This document shows positions 49,208 through 58,955 of a DNA stretch of 64,000 nt, in pieces. Below the pieces are notes generated by a model, which worked only from the letters and a program-made list of their open reading frames with translations, had not been told where the DNA came from and searched no databases. The number at the start of each line of letters is the position of its first letter. The stretch's first letter is position 1. Made by a program: the position numbers and the translations under genes. The stretch is taken from assembly GCF_013927005.1 (NCBI RefSeq), contig NZ_CP055930.1, forward strand, positions 5,084,001-5,148,000. The letters run 5' to 3'. The stretch is from Enterobacter sp. RHBSTW-00175. GTDB taxonomy: Bacteria; Pseudomonadota; Gammaproteobacteria; Enterobacterales; Enterobacteriaceae.

Positions 49208-50614
49208 TCATTCATCCGGCAGCAGCTTCCAGCGTGGGTCGTCGTTAGGTAATGCCACCAGCGGTTGTGCCACAGCAAGCGTGATCTCATTGGAAGAGAC
49301 ACGCTGCCCGTCTTCATCTTCTACCACCACCGATAATTTCCAGCTATTGCGTGCGCCGCTCTGCTCACTCCAGGCGGGCATAATGACGCTCCAGCCATCG
49401 CTGCTGTTATTTTTTGTCGGCGACGTCAGGCTCAGGGCCAGCGTATCACCCTGCCAGTGTAGCTTGCGGATACCGTGAGTACTGCGCACTTGTAGCTTCA
49501 GCATCACCGTTTCGCCCCCTTTCAGATCCCAGGGCGGCGTCGCCAGATACACCGATAAGGTTTTGCGCTGGCGGTACTCCATCACTGGCAGGTTATCCCG
49601 CTCTGGCGAATCGTAACGACTGCCGCGCAGCGAGCGTGTGGCGGCCACTTCACCGGCAGAGAGCTGTTTAACCAGCGGAACCCCGAAACGGTAATTGACC
49701 TTAAGGCCCAGATTGTTCTGGCTGACGCCACTTTCGCCCTGCTTGTGTGCAGCCGAAAACGTCAGCAACGGCACAGGGGTATAATCCAGCCCCAGATTTA
49801 CCGCCATCGGGTTGTGGTAGCCGGTTCCACTGTCGAACAGATCCACGCTATCGCCAAAATACTGTTCAAAACTGACGCTGGTGTTCAGGTGATGGAACCA
49901 CGGCAGCCATGCTTTCGCCGTGACATCGTAGCCACGGGCCATGCGCTGCTCCTGAACATCCGAGTGGTTGCGCCAGCTGGCAAACGGCTGGTAGTAGTTT
50001 GCCGACAAGCGCAGATTCTCGCCCCAGGCTTCGGCGCCCAGCCCCGCACGCTGCAAGTTTTCATCCAGCAGGTTGTCGTAGAAGGTGTTATAGCCCAGCA
50101 ACCATGTCCCGGCCAGCCAGCGTTGCCCAATGCCGGCATTGCTGACCAGCCCGTCCGTCTGCTGAGTTAGCCCAAGCTGGCTCCAGCTCAGGTAGCGGTT
50201 ATTATCCTGCCAGGGCACAAACCATCGCCCGCTGCTGCCGGTGAATTTCCCCTCCTCGTCCACCAGCAAATCCACGCTGGCGCTACCCCAGGGCGAGAGC
50301 CAGGTTTCAATTTGCTGATTCACCTCACCGCTTAACGCATCACGTACCTGGCCAAAGGCGAACTGGCGGGCCTGCTCGCCGGTCGTCAGGCCATTATCGG
50401 TCATGCTCGCTTCACCGAATGCTTTCGCCATCTCCGCCAGATGTTTTTCCCTTGCGGACGACGGTGCCGCCAACCCAAGGTCGGGTAGACCATCACCGTT
50501 GTTATCAAAGGGATTCTGCGCCTGCTGGATAAAGGAATTCGGCGCACCGTAAACGGCTCCGGCCGAAATAAGGGGGAGTAAAAACAGCGGACGAATGCGG
50601 GACGATACAGCCAT
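49208..50614 (-). CDS. ychO: invasin-like outer membrane beta-barrel YchO
   Basis: A 468-residue protein of the intimin/invasin barrel family. A signal peptide (MAVSSRIRPLFLLPLISAGAVYG) precedes NPFDNNGDGLPDLGLA, then an inverse-autotransporter barrel (ESWLSPWGSASVDL-like: IETWLSPWGSASVDLLVDEEG) and one Ig-like C-terminal domain. ATG 50614 replaces the upstream TTG. E. coli YchO is linked to adhesion and invasion. Tail to tail with narL, with only 2 bases between. Confidence 0.92.
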   Translation of the reverse strand: MAVSSRIRPLFLLPLISAGAVYGAPNSFIQQAQNPFDNNGDGLPDLGLAAPSSAREKHLAEMAKAFGEASMTDNGLTTGEQARQFAFGQVRDALSGEVNQQIETWLSPWGSASVDLLVDEEGKFTGSSGRWFVPWQDNNRYLSWSQLGLTQQTDGLVSNAGIGQRWLAGTWLLGYNTFYDNLLDENLQRAGLGAEAWGENLRLSANYYQPFASWRNHSDVQEQRMARGYDVTAKAWLPWFHHLNTSVSFEQYFGDSVDLFDSGTGYHNPMAVNLGLDYTPVPLLTFSAAHKQGESGVSQNNLGLKVNYRFGVPLVKQLSAGEVAATRSLRGSRYDSPERDNLPVMEYRQRKTLSVYLATPPWDLKGGETVMLKLQVRSTHGIRKLHWQGDTLALSLTSPTKNNSSDGWSVIMPAWSEQSGARNSWKLSVVVEDEDGQRVSSNEITLAVAQPLVALPNDDPRWKLLPDE

Positions 50615-50740
50615 CAACGTCGTAAATAAGAACCTGTGTTTATGAATAAACTCTTATTATGTTAACGCGATAAGCAGTGAAATGCAGTCTTAGCCGAAAT
50701 TTCAGGATTATCCTGAACATATTCGTCGGGCGGCGCGCAT

Positions 50741-50776
50741 TTGTAGGTCGGGTAAGGCGAAGCCGCCACCCGACGC
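50741..50776 (+). repeat. REP element between ychO and nasA
   Basis: TTGTAGGTCGGGTAAGGCGA and the complementary GCCGCCACCCGAC form the same REP type as at 34235. It directly follows the nasA stop (minus strand), at the junction of the nas cluster with ychO. Confidence 0.85.
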
Positions 50777-50778
50777 CG

Positions 50779-53277
50779 TTACACCGTCACCCTACACAAC
50801 CCTTTCAGCTCCGGCACGCAAGAGCCGCAGTTGGTGCCACAGCGCAGCTTCGCTCCCAACGCTGCCGCTGAATCACACCCTTCAGCAATCGCCTCGCGTA
50901 TCGCATTTTCACCCACGCTAAAGCAGCTACAGATAATCCGCCCCGGATCCACCCGCTCACCCGGACGTTGCCCGTTCAGGATCGCATGTCGTTCGGCCAG
51001 CTCCACGGGCGCGACACGAAAAGCCTCCTCAATAAACGAATGCGCCAGCTCTGGCAGCGCACTGCCTTCCCAGAACCCCAGCATTAATGCGCCATTTTGC
51101 CAGGCCAGGACACTGCTCCGCTCACCCATCTGCGCAATTTGCAACTGCCAGCCTTGCCCGGTGCAGTGCGCCATGACCCACTCCAGCAGCGATTTATCCC
51201 CTGCCACGGTGATGCGCTGCACATCCTGCGCGGCTTTGCGCCACCAGTAGGCCGATAGCGGTAGCTCCGGCACGTCACGGGCGTATAGCTCCCCCTGCCT
51301 GGCGGGTTGCCAGGGCATGACTCTGACCGCCGTCTGCTTACTTTCGGGCTGGCCTGAATGTGGATCGCAACGCCCTTCCACCAGAGCATTGACCTTCCCC
51401 TGACGGGCAAAGCAGCCGTTCCAGTGCATCGGGGTAAACAGCTCTCCGGCCCGCTGACCATTGTTTATCTTCACTCTGACAACCATCACCCCACGCGGTG
51501 AACTTACGCGTGCCAGCTGGCCATCGCACAGGGCAAAATGCGCCGCATCCTCTGCACTTATCTCAAGGTACGGCTCATCCATATGTTGCATCAGCCTGGG
51601 TACATAGCCGGTGCGGGTCATGGTATGCCACTGATCGCGGATACGCCCGCTGTTCAGCAGCAGCGGATAAAGCGCATCCACCCTGGCACCGTGCTTTTCT
51701 GGCGACACCGGGATTATCTTCCGTTGCGGAAAATCCCCCGCCGCCCACTGGTACGGGGCCAGCGCATCCCACTCTTCACGGCTCAGCGAAGCCAGCTCTT
51801 TCAGGTTAAAAGCCCGCGCACCGTCATTCTCAAACGCCGAGAGCGCCGCATGTTCACAAAAAATCTCCTGCGGATGCTGCCAGGAAAACGCCTCTGCGTA
51901 GCCAAGCTGTTTTGCCACCTGGGCGATTATCCACCAGTCCGGTCTGGCTTCTCCGGGCGCGGGCAGAAAGGCACGCTGGCGCGAGATACGTCGTTCCGAG
52001 TTGGTGACAGTGCCGTTCTTTTCTCCCCAGCCGAGTGCCGGAAACTGGATATGGGCGAAGCGACTGGTGTCCGTCTCACGCATCACTTCCGAGACAATCA
52101 CCAGCGGGCAGGATGCCAGCGCCTGACACACCGCGTGGCTGTCCGGCAGCGATACGGCAGGGTTAGTCCCCATAATCCACACCGCTTTGACCTCTCCGCG
52201 CGCGATGGCATCAAACAGCTCGACGGCCATCAGCCCCGGCGTTTGCGCCAGCCGTTCAGTTCCCCAGAAACGCGCCACGCGCGATAAGTCGTCCGGTTCA
52301 AAATTCATATGCGCTGCCAGCTGATTCGCCAGCCCGCCCACCTCTCGCCCACCCATCGCGTTGGGTTGCCCGGTCAGGGAGAACGGGCCGCAGCCCGGCC
52401 GGGCGAACTTCCCGCAGGCCAGGTGGACATTGATGATCGCATTACATTTATCGCTGCCGCTGGAGGACTGATTAATCCCCATGGTGTAGAGCGTGATCGC
52501 CCGGGGGGCGGTGATAAACCAGTCATAAAACGTGCCGATATCCTCTACCGGCAAGCCACAAAATTCTGCCACCCGCGCGAGCGTCCACTCCGTAGTCCCC
52601 TGAATCATATTCAGCAGGCCGACAAACAGCCCGGCATCGCTGCCGGGAAGCAACGGCAGATGCAAATCCGCGATATCGCAGGTGGCCGTCCTGCGCGGAT
52701 CGATTACCACCACTTTCATCGCCGGGTTCTGCTGGCGCGCCTGCACCAGCCGCTGATAGAGCACCGGGTGCGTCCATGCGGCGTTCGAGCCCACCAGCAC
52801 CACCAGATCGCTGTTTTCAACGTCCTCGTAACTGCACGGCACGATATCTTCGCCAAACGCGCGTTTGTACCCCACGACCGCCGACGACATACACAGCCGG
52901 GAGTTGGTGTCGATATTCGCCGCACCGATAAATCCCTTCATCAGTTTATTGGCAGCGTAGTAATCTTCGGTCAGCAGTTGGCCGGAGGCGTAAAACGCCA
53001 CCGCCTGTGGCCCCCAGGTATCTATGATCTCCCGCAGGCGCTCACCCGCCACGTCCAGCGCCTGCGGCCACGTCGTCTCGTCGCCATCCACCACAGGGCG
53101 TAACAAACGCCCCGCTAATCCCGTGGTTTCACCCAGCGCCGAGCCTTTAACACACAGCCGCCCCAGATTCGCAGGATGGGTTTCATCCCCCCGCACGCTC
53201 ACTGTCTCGCCCTCAACGCGGGCAACGACACCGCAGCCTACGCCGCAGTAAGGACAGGTTGTACGGGTTTCATTCAT
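50779..53277 (-). CDS. nasA: assimilatory nitrate reductase catalytic subunit
   Basis: An 832-residue molybdoenzyme that reduces nitrate to nitrite for biosynthesis. The N-terminal [4Fe-4S] ligands are TCPYCGVGCGVVA (Cys at about 7, 10 and 14), followed by the Mo-bisMGD domains (for example YASGQLLTEDYYAANKLMKGF). The C-terminus carries a BFD-type [2Fe-2S] domain with ICSCFSVGENAIREAI and RCGTNCGSC. ATG 53277 overlaps the stop of the nitrite reductase gene by 4 bases; the longer frame is not supported. Last gene of the nas operon, followed by a REP. Confidence 0.94.
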   Translation of the reverse strand: MNETRTTCPYCGVGCGVVARVEGETVSVRGDETHPANLGRLCVKGSALGETTGLAGRLLRPVVDGDETTWPQALDVAGERLREIIDTWGPQAVAFYASGQLLTEDYYAANKLMKGFIGAANIDTNSRLCMSSAVVGYKRAFGEDIVPCSYEDVENSDLVVLVGSNAAWTHPVLYQRLVQARQQNPAMKVVVIDPRRTATCDIADLHLPLLPGSDAGLFVGLLNMIQGTTEWTLARVAEFCGLPVEDIGTFYDWFITAPRAITLYTMGINQSSSGSDKCNAIINVHLACGKFARPGCGPFSLTGQPNAMGGREVGGLANQLAAHMNFEPDDLSRVARFWGTERLAQTPGLMAVELFDAIARGEVKAVWIMGTNPAVSLPDSHAVCQALASCPLVIVSEVMRETDTSRFAHIQFPALGWGEKNGTVTNSERRISRQRAFLPAPGEARPDWWIIAQVAKQLGYAEAFSWQHPQEIFCEHAALSAFENDGARAFNLKELASLSREEWDALAPYQWAAGDFPQRKIIPVSPEKHGARVDALYPLLLNSGRIRDQWHTMTRTGYVPRLMQHMDEPYLEISAEDAAHFALCDGQLARVSSPRGVMVVRVKINNGQRAGELFTPMHWNGCFARQGKVNALVEGRCDPHSGQPESKQTAVRVMPWQPARQGELYARDVPELPLSAYWWRKAAQDVQRITVAGDKSLLEWVMAHCTGQGWQLQIAQMGERSSVLAWQNGALMLGFWEGSALPELAHSFIEEAFRVAPVELAERHAILNGQRPGERVDPGRIICSCFSVGENAIREAIAEGCDSAAALGAKLRCGTNCGSCVPELKGLCRVTV

Positions 53278-56200
53278 GAGGCCTCCGCGCGCATCACCAG
53301 CTCTTCGTTTCCGACCCACACCTTGCCGTTTTCAATTTTCACCGGCCAGGCGCGCACGGCAGGCTCACCGTTTTCAGCCTGACGCCCGTCGCGCAGACGA
53401 ATACGTTGCTTATAGAGCGGCGAAATAACAACAGGCTCGCCCCCGGCATCACCCAGAATGCCGCGCGAAAGCACGCGTGCGGTGCTGCCGGGCTCAAGAT
53501 CGTCAAGGGCATAGACGGTTTTGCCAAAGCGGAACAGCGCAATGTGTTTGCGGCCAAGTGTCGCGCCAATGCCCGCTTGCTCAGGAATCTCATCAATGCC
53601 GCAGATTTCCTGCCAGCGTTTGTCCTCATCCGCTGGCGTGCCGTTCACCGCAGTGCGGAACAGCGCCAGACGGTCAGGATCGTTAAGCGTGGTTTGCCAT
53701 TCGCACTGGTAGGTATCCACAACCCGCGCCATCTCCTGCTCAAGCTCGTGGGCAATGCCCAGGCTGTCGTCCAGGATCACCTCGCGAAGGTAATCAAGGC
53801 CGCCTTCCAGGTTATCCATCCAGGTACTGGTACGTTGCAAGCGATCCGCGGTTCGGATATAGAACATCAGAAAACGGTCAACCGTGCGGATAAGCGTTTC
53901 GTCATCCAAATCGCTGGCGAACAGGTCAGCGTGGCGAGGCTTCATGCCGCCGTTACCGCACAGGTACAAGTTCCAGCCTTTATCGGTTGCGATAACGCCG
54001 ACATCTTTGCTCTGGGCTTCCGCACATTCGCGGGTACAGCCGGAGACGGCCATTTTGATTTTATGCGGCGCGCGCAGCCCCTTGTAGCGATGCTCCAGCC
54101 TGACGGCGAGCCCGGTGGAGTCTTGCACGCCGTAGCGACACCAGGTTGAGCCGACGCAGGATTTTACCGTCCGCAGGGATTTGCCGTACGCGTGCCCGGT
54201 TTCAAAGCCCGCTTCCACCAGCGCCTGCCAGATCTCCGGCAGTTGTTCGAGGGTGGCACCAAACAGGTCAATTCGCTGCCCGCCGGTAATTTTGCTGTAA
54301 AGCTGATAGCGTTTGGCAATCTGGCCGATGGCAATCAGCCCGTCGGCGGTGACTTCACCAGCCGGCATTCGTGGCACGATGGAGTAAGTCCCATCCTTCT
54401 GGATATTGGCGAAGTAACGGTCGTTGGTGTCCTGAAGCGGCAAATGCGCAGGCTTAAGCAGATACTCGTTCCAGCAGGACGCCAGCACGGAGCCCACCAG
54501 CGGCTTACAGATTTCACACCCGTGCCCTTGTCCGTAGCGGCTGATCAGCTGATCGAAAGTGTGGATGTGGTTAACACGTACCAGGTGATAAATCTCCTGG
54601 CGCGAATACGGGAAGTGTTCGCAAATGTCCTTTTTCACCTCCACGCCCTGCTCAGCAAGCTGGAACTCCATCACCTGTTTGACCAGCGCACTACAGCCGC
54701 CGCAGCCGGTGGCCGCTTTGGTGCACTGCTTGATGGCGCCGATATCCGTTGCCCCGGCACTGACGGCCTGGCAGATGTCGCCTTTGCTGACATTATGACA
54801 TGAGCAAATCTGCGCACTCTCGGGCAGCGCAGCCACGCCGAGCGCTTTGGGCGCACTGCCCGCAACGGCTGGTAAAATCAGCGTTTCAGGCTCTTTTGGC
54901 AGGCTGATGCCGTTCAGCATCATCTGCACCAGGGTGGCGTATTCGCTGGCATCGCCCACCAGCACACCGCCAAGTAACGTTTTACTGTCGTGGCTGACGA
55001 CGATTTTTTTGTAGATCTGCTGCGGGCCGTGGGTCCACTGGTAGCTTAATGCCCCTGGCGTGCGGCCATGCGCATCGCCAAACGAAGCAACATCCACCCC
55101 GAGCAGCTTCAGTTTGGTGCTCATATCGGCACCGGCAAAGGTCTTCTCTTCGCCCGCGAGACAGGCTGCCGCCACGCGCGCCATCTGGTATCCCGGGGCC
55201 ACAAGGCCAAAAATTTTTCCTTCCCACAGGGCGCACTCGCCGATGGCGTACACGTTTTCATCGGAGGTCTGACACCGGGCATCAATGCAGATCCCCCCGC
55301 GATCACCCACCGCCAGACCGCTGCTGCGCGCCAGTGCATCCTGCGGACGGATCCCCGCAGAAAAGACCACCATATCGGTATCAAGCTGCTCGCCATCGGC
55401 AAAGCGCAGTACCAGGCCTGCATCGGTAGCGGCGATTTCGGTCGTCGCTTTGCTGGTATGCACACCCACGCCAAGCGCCTCAATCTTTTTACGCAGCATT
55501 GCTGCGCCGTCGTTGTCGAGCTGTACCGCCATCAGATTTGGGGCGAACTCCACCACATGCGTTTCAAGCCCGAGCTGCTTCAGGGCATTTGCCGCTTCCA
55601 GCCCCAGCAGGCCGCCGCCGATCACCACCCCACGGCGGGAACCCGTGGCATGAGCCGCGATATTGTCCAGATCGTCGAGCGTGCGGTAGACAAAGCATCC
55701 TGGCTGGTCATTGCCCGGCACGGGTGGCACGAACGGATAAGAACCGGTAGCCAGCACCAGTTTGTCCCAGTGGGTTTCATGCCCGCTGGCGGTGCGTACC
55801 ACCCGGGACTCCCGGTCGATAGCAGTGATCTGCTGGGATAAACGCAGTTCGATACCGTTGTCGGCAAAGAAATCGCCCTCGACCAGTGAGAGGGAATCTG
55901 CGCTGCGCCCGCCAAAATACTCGGAAAGATGTACGCGGTCATAGGCAGCATAGCGCTCTTCACCAAAGACGATAATCTGGTATTGCTGATGCAGATTGCG
56001 GTTTACGCAATCCTCAAGAAAATGGTGGCCGACCATACCGTGCCCAACCACCACCAGAGTAGGTTTTGTCATAGCTTTCTGTCCTGCAACCTGCGGTTGC
56101 GTAGTGAAACGATCGAACAGCCAGTCCACGTGCGCGGGAACAGGCGTTGCCAGTAAATCGGTAAATGTCGCCGCGCTGCGGCAATCTCCCATCAGCAGCA

Positions 56201-57260
56201 CGCCTGTAAGGGTGCCGCGATCAATTAATAAACGGCGATAATGCCGGGTCAGCGGATCCCACGAACTCCAGACCACATCATCCGGCATTGCCTGGGCGCG
56301 CCCGGCGCTGAAAAGCTCCACGCCTGTCACCTTGAGACGCATCCCGCTGTCGCGATGGCTCAAGGCCGGGGGTGTCTCCCCGGCCAGGCGTGCGGCGAGA
56401 ATATCCGCGTGCGCCAGACAAGGGGCGACCAGGCCAAACGTCTGACCGTCAATCTCGCAGCACTCGCCGATGGCGCTAACCTGCGGGGCGGAAGTCTGCA
56501 TCTGGTGGTTAACCAGGATGCCTCTGACGCAGGCAATACCGCTCTCGTTCGCAAGACGGCTGTTGGGGATAACGCCTGTGGCCATCACCACCCGTGCTGC
56601 CGGTAGCTGACGACCATTCGCCAGCGTGACCGAATCCTCCGCAATCGCCGTAATACCGGACGACAGTTCACAGCGAACCCCTCGCTCTGCCAGCGCTTCT
56701 TCCAGAAGCAATCCCGCCTGCTGATCCAGCTGCTGTTCCATCAACCATTCCCCGCGATGCACCAACGTGACGTTGTCACCTGATAGCGCAAGAGCTGCGG
56801 CAGCCTCTACACCCAGCACCCCACCGCCCAGCACAACAGCCGGGCCGGCGATCCCCTGAATGGCACGGGTATCTTTCAGGGTGCGGAAGGTAAAAACATG
56901 CGGCGCCTGGTTTCCAGGAATCGGCGGTACAAAGGGGCTGGAACCGGTAGCAAAGACCAGCTCATCCCACGGCAGCGTCCGGCACCGGGTGTGGATTTCG
57001 CGGCCTGCCACATCCACTGCCGTGACTTTTTCGCCCCGCAATACCGTGACGCCCTGTGCGCGATACCCGTCGTCATCCTGAAGACGGATTTTCGCTGCCT
57101 CTTTTTCGCCACCCAGCACCGGAGAGAGCTGAATGCGGTTATAGGCATGTTCTGGCTCATCACCGATGACGGTGATAACAAAACGGCCCGGTGCGCGCTC
57201 AGTGAGGGCGGTTATCAGTCGTGTTGCTGCCATGCCGTTGCCGATAATGACCAGACGCAT
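53274..57260 (-). CDS. nasB: NasC-NasB fusion: FAD oxidoreductase plus assimilatory nitrite reductase
   Basis: A 1,328-residue polypeptide. Residues 1-396 form a complete NAD(P)/FAD oxidoreductase (VIIGNGMAATRLI, VVLGGGVLGVEAAAAL), matching NasC, the electron donor of NasA, which is a separate protein in Klebsiella. Residues 397 onward form NirB-like nitrite reductase with FAD and NAD motifs (VVVGHGMVG, VVIGGGLLGLEAA), BFD clusters (ICSCHNVSKGDICQAV, CTKAATGCGGC, HGCEICKP) and siroheme/[4Fe-4S] motifs (KSCVGSTWCRYG, SGCTRECAEAQ). The tail (about 1226-1328) is NirD-like, without Rieske ligands. The internal ATG at 56072, with AGGA nine bases upstream, could also give separate NasB. Confidence 0.9.
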   Translation of the reverse strand: MRLVIIGNGMAATRLITALTERAPGRFVITVIGDEPEHAYNRIQLSPVLGGEKEAAKIRLQDDDGYRAQGVTVLRGEKVTAVDVAGREIHTRCRTLPWDELVFATGSSPFVPPIPGNQAPHVFTFRTLKDTRAIQGIAGPAVVLGGGVLGVEAAAALALSGDNVTLVHRGEWLMEQQLDQQAGLLLEEALAERGVRCELSSGITAIAEDSVTLANGRQLPAARVVMATGVIPNSRLANESGIACVRGILVNHQMQTSAPQVSAIGECCEIDGQTFGLVAPCLAHADILAARLAGETPPALSHRDSGMRLKVTGVELFSAGRAQAMPDDVVWSSWDPLTRHYRRLLIDRGTLTGVLLMGDCRSAATFTDLLATPVPAHVDWLFDRFTTQPQVAGQKAMTKPTLVVVGHGMVGHHFLEDCVNRNLHQQYQIIVFGEERYAAYDRVHLSEYFGGRSADSLSLVEGDFFADNGIELRLSQQITAIDRESRVVRTASGHETHWDKLVLATGSYPFVPPVPGNDQPGCFVYRTLDDLDNIAAHATGSRRGVVIGGGLLGLEAANALKQLGLETHVVEFAPNLMAVQLDNDGAAMLRKKIEALGVGVHTSKATTEIAATDAGLVLRFADGEQLDTDMVVFSAGIRPQDALARSSGLAVGDRGGICIDARCQTSDENVYAIGECALWEGKIFGLVAPGYQMARVAAACLAGEEKTFAGADMSTKLKLLGVDVASFGDAHGRTPGALSYQWTHGPQQIYKKIVVSHDSKTLLGGVLVGDASEYATLVQMMLNGISLPKEPETLILPAVAGSAPKALGVAALPESAQICSCHNVSKGDICQAVSAGATDIGAIKQCTKAATGCGGCSALVKQVMEFQLAEQGVEVKKDICEHFPYSRQEIYHLVRVNHIHTFDQLISRYGQGHGCEICKPLVGSVLASCWNEYLLKPAHLPLQDTNDRYFANIQKDGTYSIVPRMPAGEVTADGLIAIGQIAKRYQLYSKITGGQRIDLFGATLEQLPEIWQALVEAGFETGHAYGKSLRTVKSCVGSTWCRYGVQDSTGLAVRLEHRYKGLRAPHKIKMAVSGCTRECAEAQSKDVGVIATDKGWNLYLCGNGGMKPRHADLFASDLDDETLIRTVDRFLMFYIRTADRLQRTSTWMDNLEGGLDYLREVILDDSLGIAHELEQEMARVVDTYQCEWQTTLNDPDRLALFRTAVNGTPADEDKRWQEICGIDEIPEQAGIGATLGRKHIALFRFGKTVYALDDLEPGSTARVLSRGILGDAGGEPVVISPLYKQRIRLRDGRQAENGEPAVRAWPVKIENGKVWVGNEELVMRAEAS

Positions 57261-57273
57261 CGTGACCTCCTCG

Positions 57274-58062
57274 TTACGCCGCTTTCGGCTGTTTTTCGTA
57301 GAGGAAATGCAGGATCTGCTGGCGCATGTGGTGATAGCGGCTGTCGTCAGCAAGCTGTACCCGGTTACGCGGGCGCGGCAGATCAACGTTGAGGATCTCG
57401 CCGACAGTAGCCGCCGGGCCGTTGGTCATCATCAATACGCGGTCAGACAGCAACACCGCCTCGTCCACGTCATGTGTAATCAGCACGATGGTGGTGTTCA
57501 GCGCCTGCTGGATTTGCATCACCGAGTCCTGAAGATGGGCGCGCGTTAGCGCATCCAGCGCGCCGAACGGCTCGTCCATCAGCAGGACTTTCGGCTTCAT
57601 CGCCAGCGCGCGGGCGATACCGACACGCTGTTTCATGCCACCGGAGATCTCCCCCGGGCGCTTGTGCAGGGCATGTCCCATCTGTACGCGATCAAGGTTG
57701 TGCTCAATCCACTCTTTACGCTCTGCCTTACTCATGGTGCGGCGAAACACCTGATCCACCGCCAGCGCCACGTTGTCAAAGCAGGTCAGCCACGGCAACA
57801 GAGAGTGGTTCTGGAAGACCACCGCGCGCTCCGGTCCGGGGCCGGCAATTTCGCGGTTATCACAAATCAACCCGCCTTCTGTCGGCAGCGTGATCCCGGC
57901 GATAAGGTTCAGTAGCGTCGACTTACCGCAACCGGAGTGGCCAATCAGGCTCACGGTTTCGCCCTCGTGAATATCAAAAGAGACATTTTGCAGCGCCAGG
58001 AACTCACCGCTGGCGGTGGAAAAACGCTGGCTCACGGCCTGTACCTGAATTAACGGTTTCAT
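57274..58062 (-). CDS. nasD: nitrate ABC transporter ATP-binding protein
   Basis: A 262-residue ATPase of the NrtD/SsuB family. Walker A is GHSGCGKSTLLNLI, the signature ISGGMKQRVGIARAL and Walker B KVLLMDEPFGALD. ATG 58062 is preferred to the GTG at 58068, with AAGGAG overlapping the nasE stop region. Powers nitrate uptake with NasE and NasF. The nasD name follows Klebsiella usage. Confidence 0.93.
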   Translation of the reverse strand: MKPLIQVQAVSQRFSTASGEFLALQNVSFDIHEGETVSLIGHSGCGKSTLLNLIAGITLPTEGGLICDNREIAGPGPERAVVFQNHSLLPWLTCFDNVALAVDQVFRRTMSKAERKEWIEHNLDRVQMGHALHKRPGEISGGMKQRVGIARALAMKPKVLLMDEPFGALDALTRAHLQDSVMQIQQALNTTIVLITHDVDEAVLLSDRVLMMTNGPAATVGEILNVDLPRPRNRVQLADDSRYHHMRQQILHFLYEKQPKAA

Positions 58063-58071
58063 AGTCACTCC

Positions 58072-58953
58072 TTATTTTTCCTGCCAGCTAAAACGGCGGG
58101 CGATCAGCATCAACCCCTGCTCCAGCAGCAACCCGACCACGCCAATGATCACAATGGCGATGAGAATGTTTTCGACGTTGAGGTTGTTCCACTCATTCCA
58201 GATCCAGAAACCGATCCCCAGCCCCCCGGTGAGCATTTCGGCGGCGACAATCACCAGCCAGGCGATCCCGATGGAGAGACGCACCCCGGTCAGCACGGCA
58301 GGTAATACCGCCGGGAACAGAATTTTGCGCATGATGGTCCACTCGGAAAGCTGCAATACGCGGGCAACGTTGAGGTAGTCCTGCGGAATTCGGCGTACGC
58401 CCTCGGCGGTGTTAATGACCATCGGCCAGATAGAGCAGATAAAAATGGTCCAGCTGGAGGCAGGCTCCGCTTTCTGGAACAACAGCAATCCGATAGGCAG
58501 CCACGCCAGCGGGCTGACCGGGCGCAGTAACGCAATCAGCGGCGTAAACATGCGCGAGATAAAGGTGAAACGGCCAATCAGGAAGCCCAGCGGAATACCC
58601 GCCAGCGCCGCCAGGCCAAAGCCCACCGCCACGCGTTGTAACGAGGCCAGCACGTTCCAGCCAATCCCCATGTCGTTTGGCCCGTCGCGGTAAAACGGGT
58701 CGGCAAACAGCGTTAGCGCGGAATCCAGAGTGCTGAGCGGCGTAGGGAAACCTTTGCTGCTAATTGCCGCAAGTTGCCAGAGCACCACCAGCAACCCCAG
58801 CCCCAGAAATGCAGGAATAATGCGTTGTAACAGTGCATTGATCCTGCGGGCCAGTGCCGGAGCACGGCGGCGAACCTGAACAGGCGGCAGGGTGATCACT
58901 TCCCCACTCAGTGGCTTTTCTTCAACATGTCTGGTGTTTTGCAGATGCTTCAT
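58072..58953 (-). CDS. nasE: nitrate ABC transporter permease
   Basis: A 293-residue permease of the NrtB/SsuC family with about six helices and the EAA loop YLNVARVLQLSEWTIMRKILFPAVLPAVLTG. ATG 58953 (MKHLQNTRHVEEK) follows AAGGGGCTTGATT; the upstream TTG is rejected. Two bases separate it from the nasF stop. Confidence 0.93.
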   Translation of the reverse strand: MKHLQNTRHVEEKPLSGEVITLPPVQVRRRAPALARRINALLQRIIPAFLGLGLLVVLWQLAAISSKGFPTPLSTLDSALTLFADPFYRDGPNDMGIGWNVLASLQRVAVGFGLAALAGIPLGFLIGRFTFISRMFTPLIALLRPVSPLAWLPIGLLLFQKAEPASSWTIFICSIWPMVINTAEGVRRIPQDYLNVARVLQLSEWTIMRKILFPAVLPAVLTGVRLSIGIAWLVIVAAEMLTGGLGIGFWIWNEWNNLNVENILIAIVIIGVVGLLLEQGLMLIARRFSWQEK

Positions 58954-58955
58954 AA

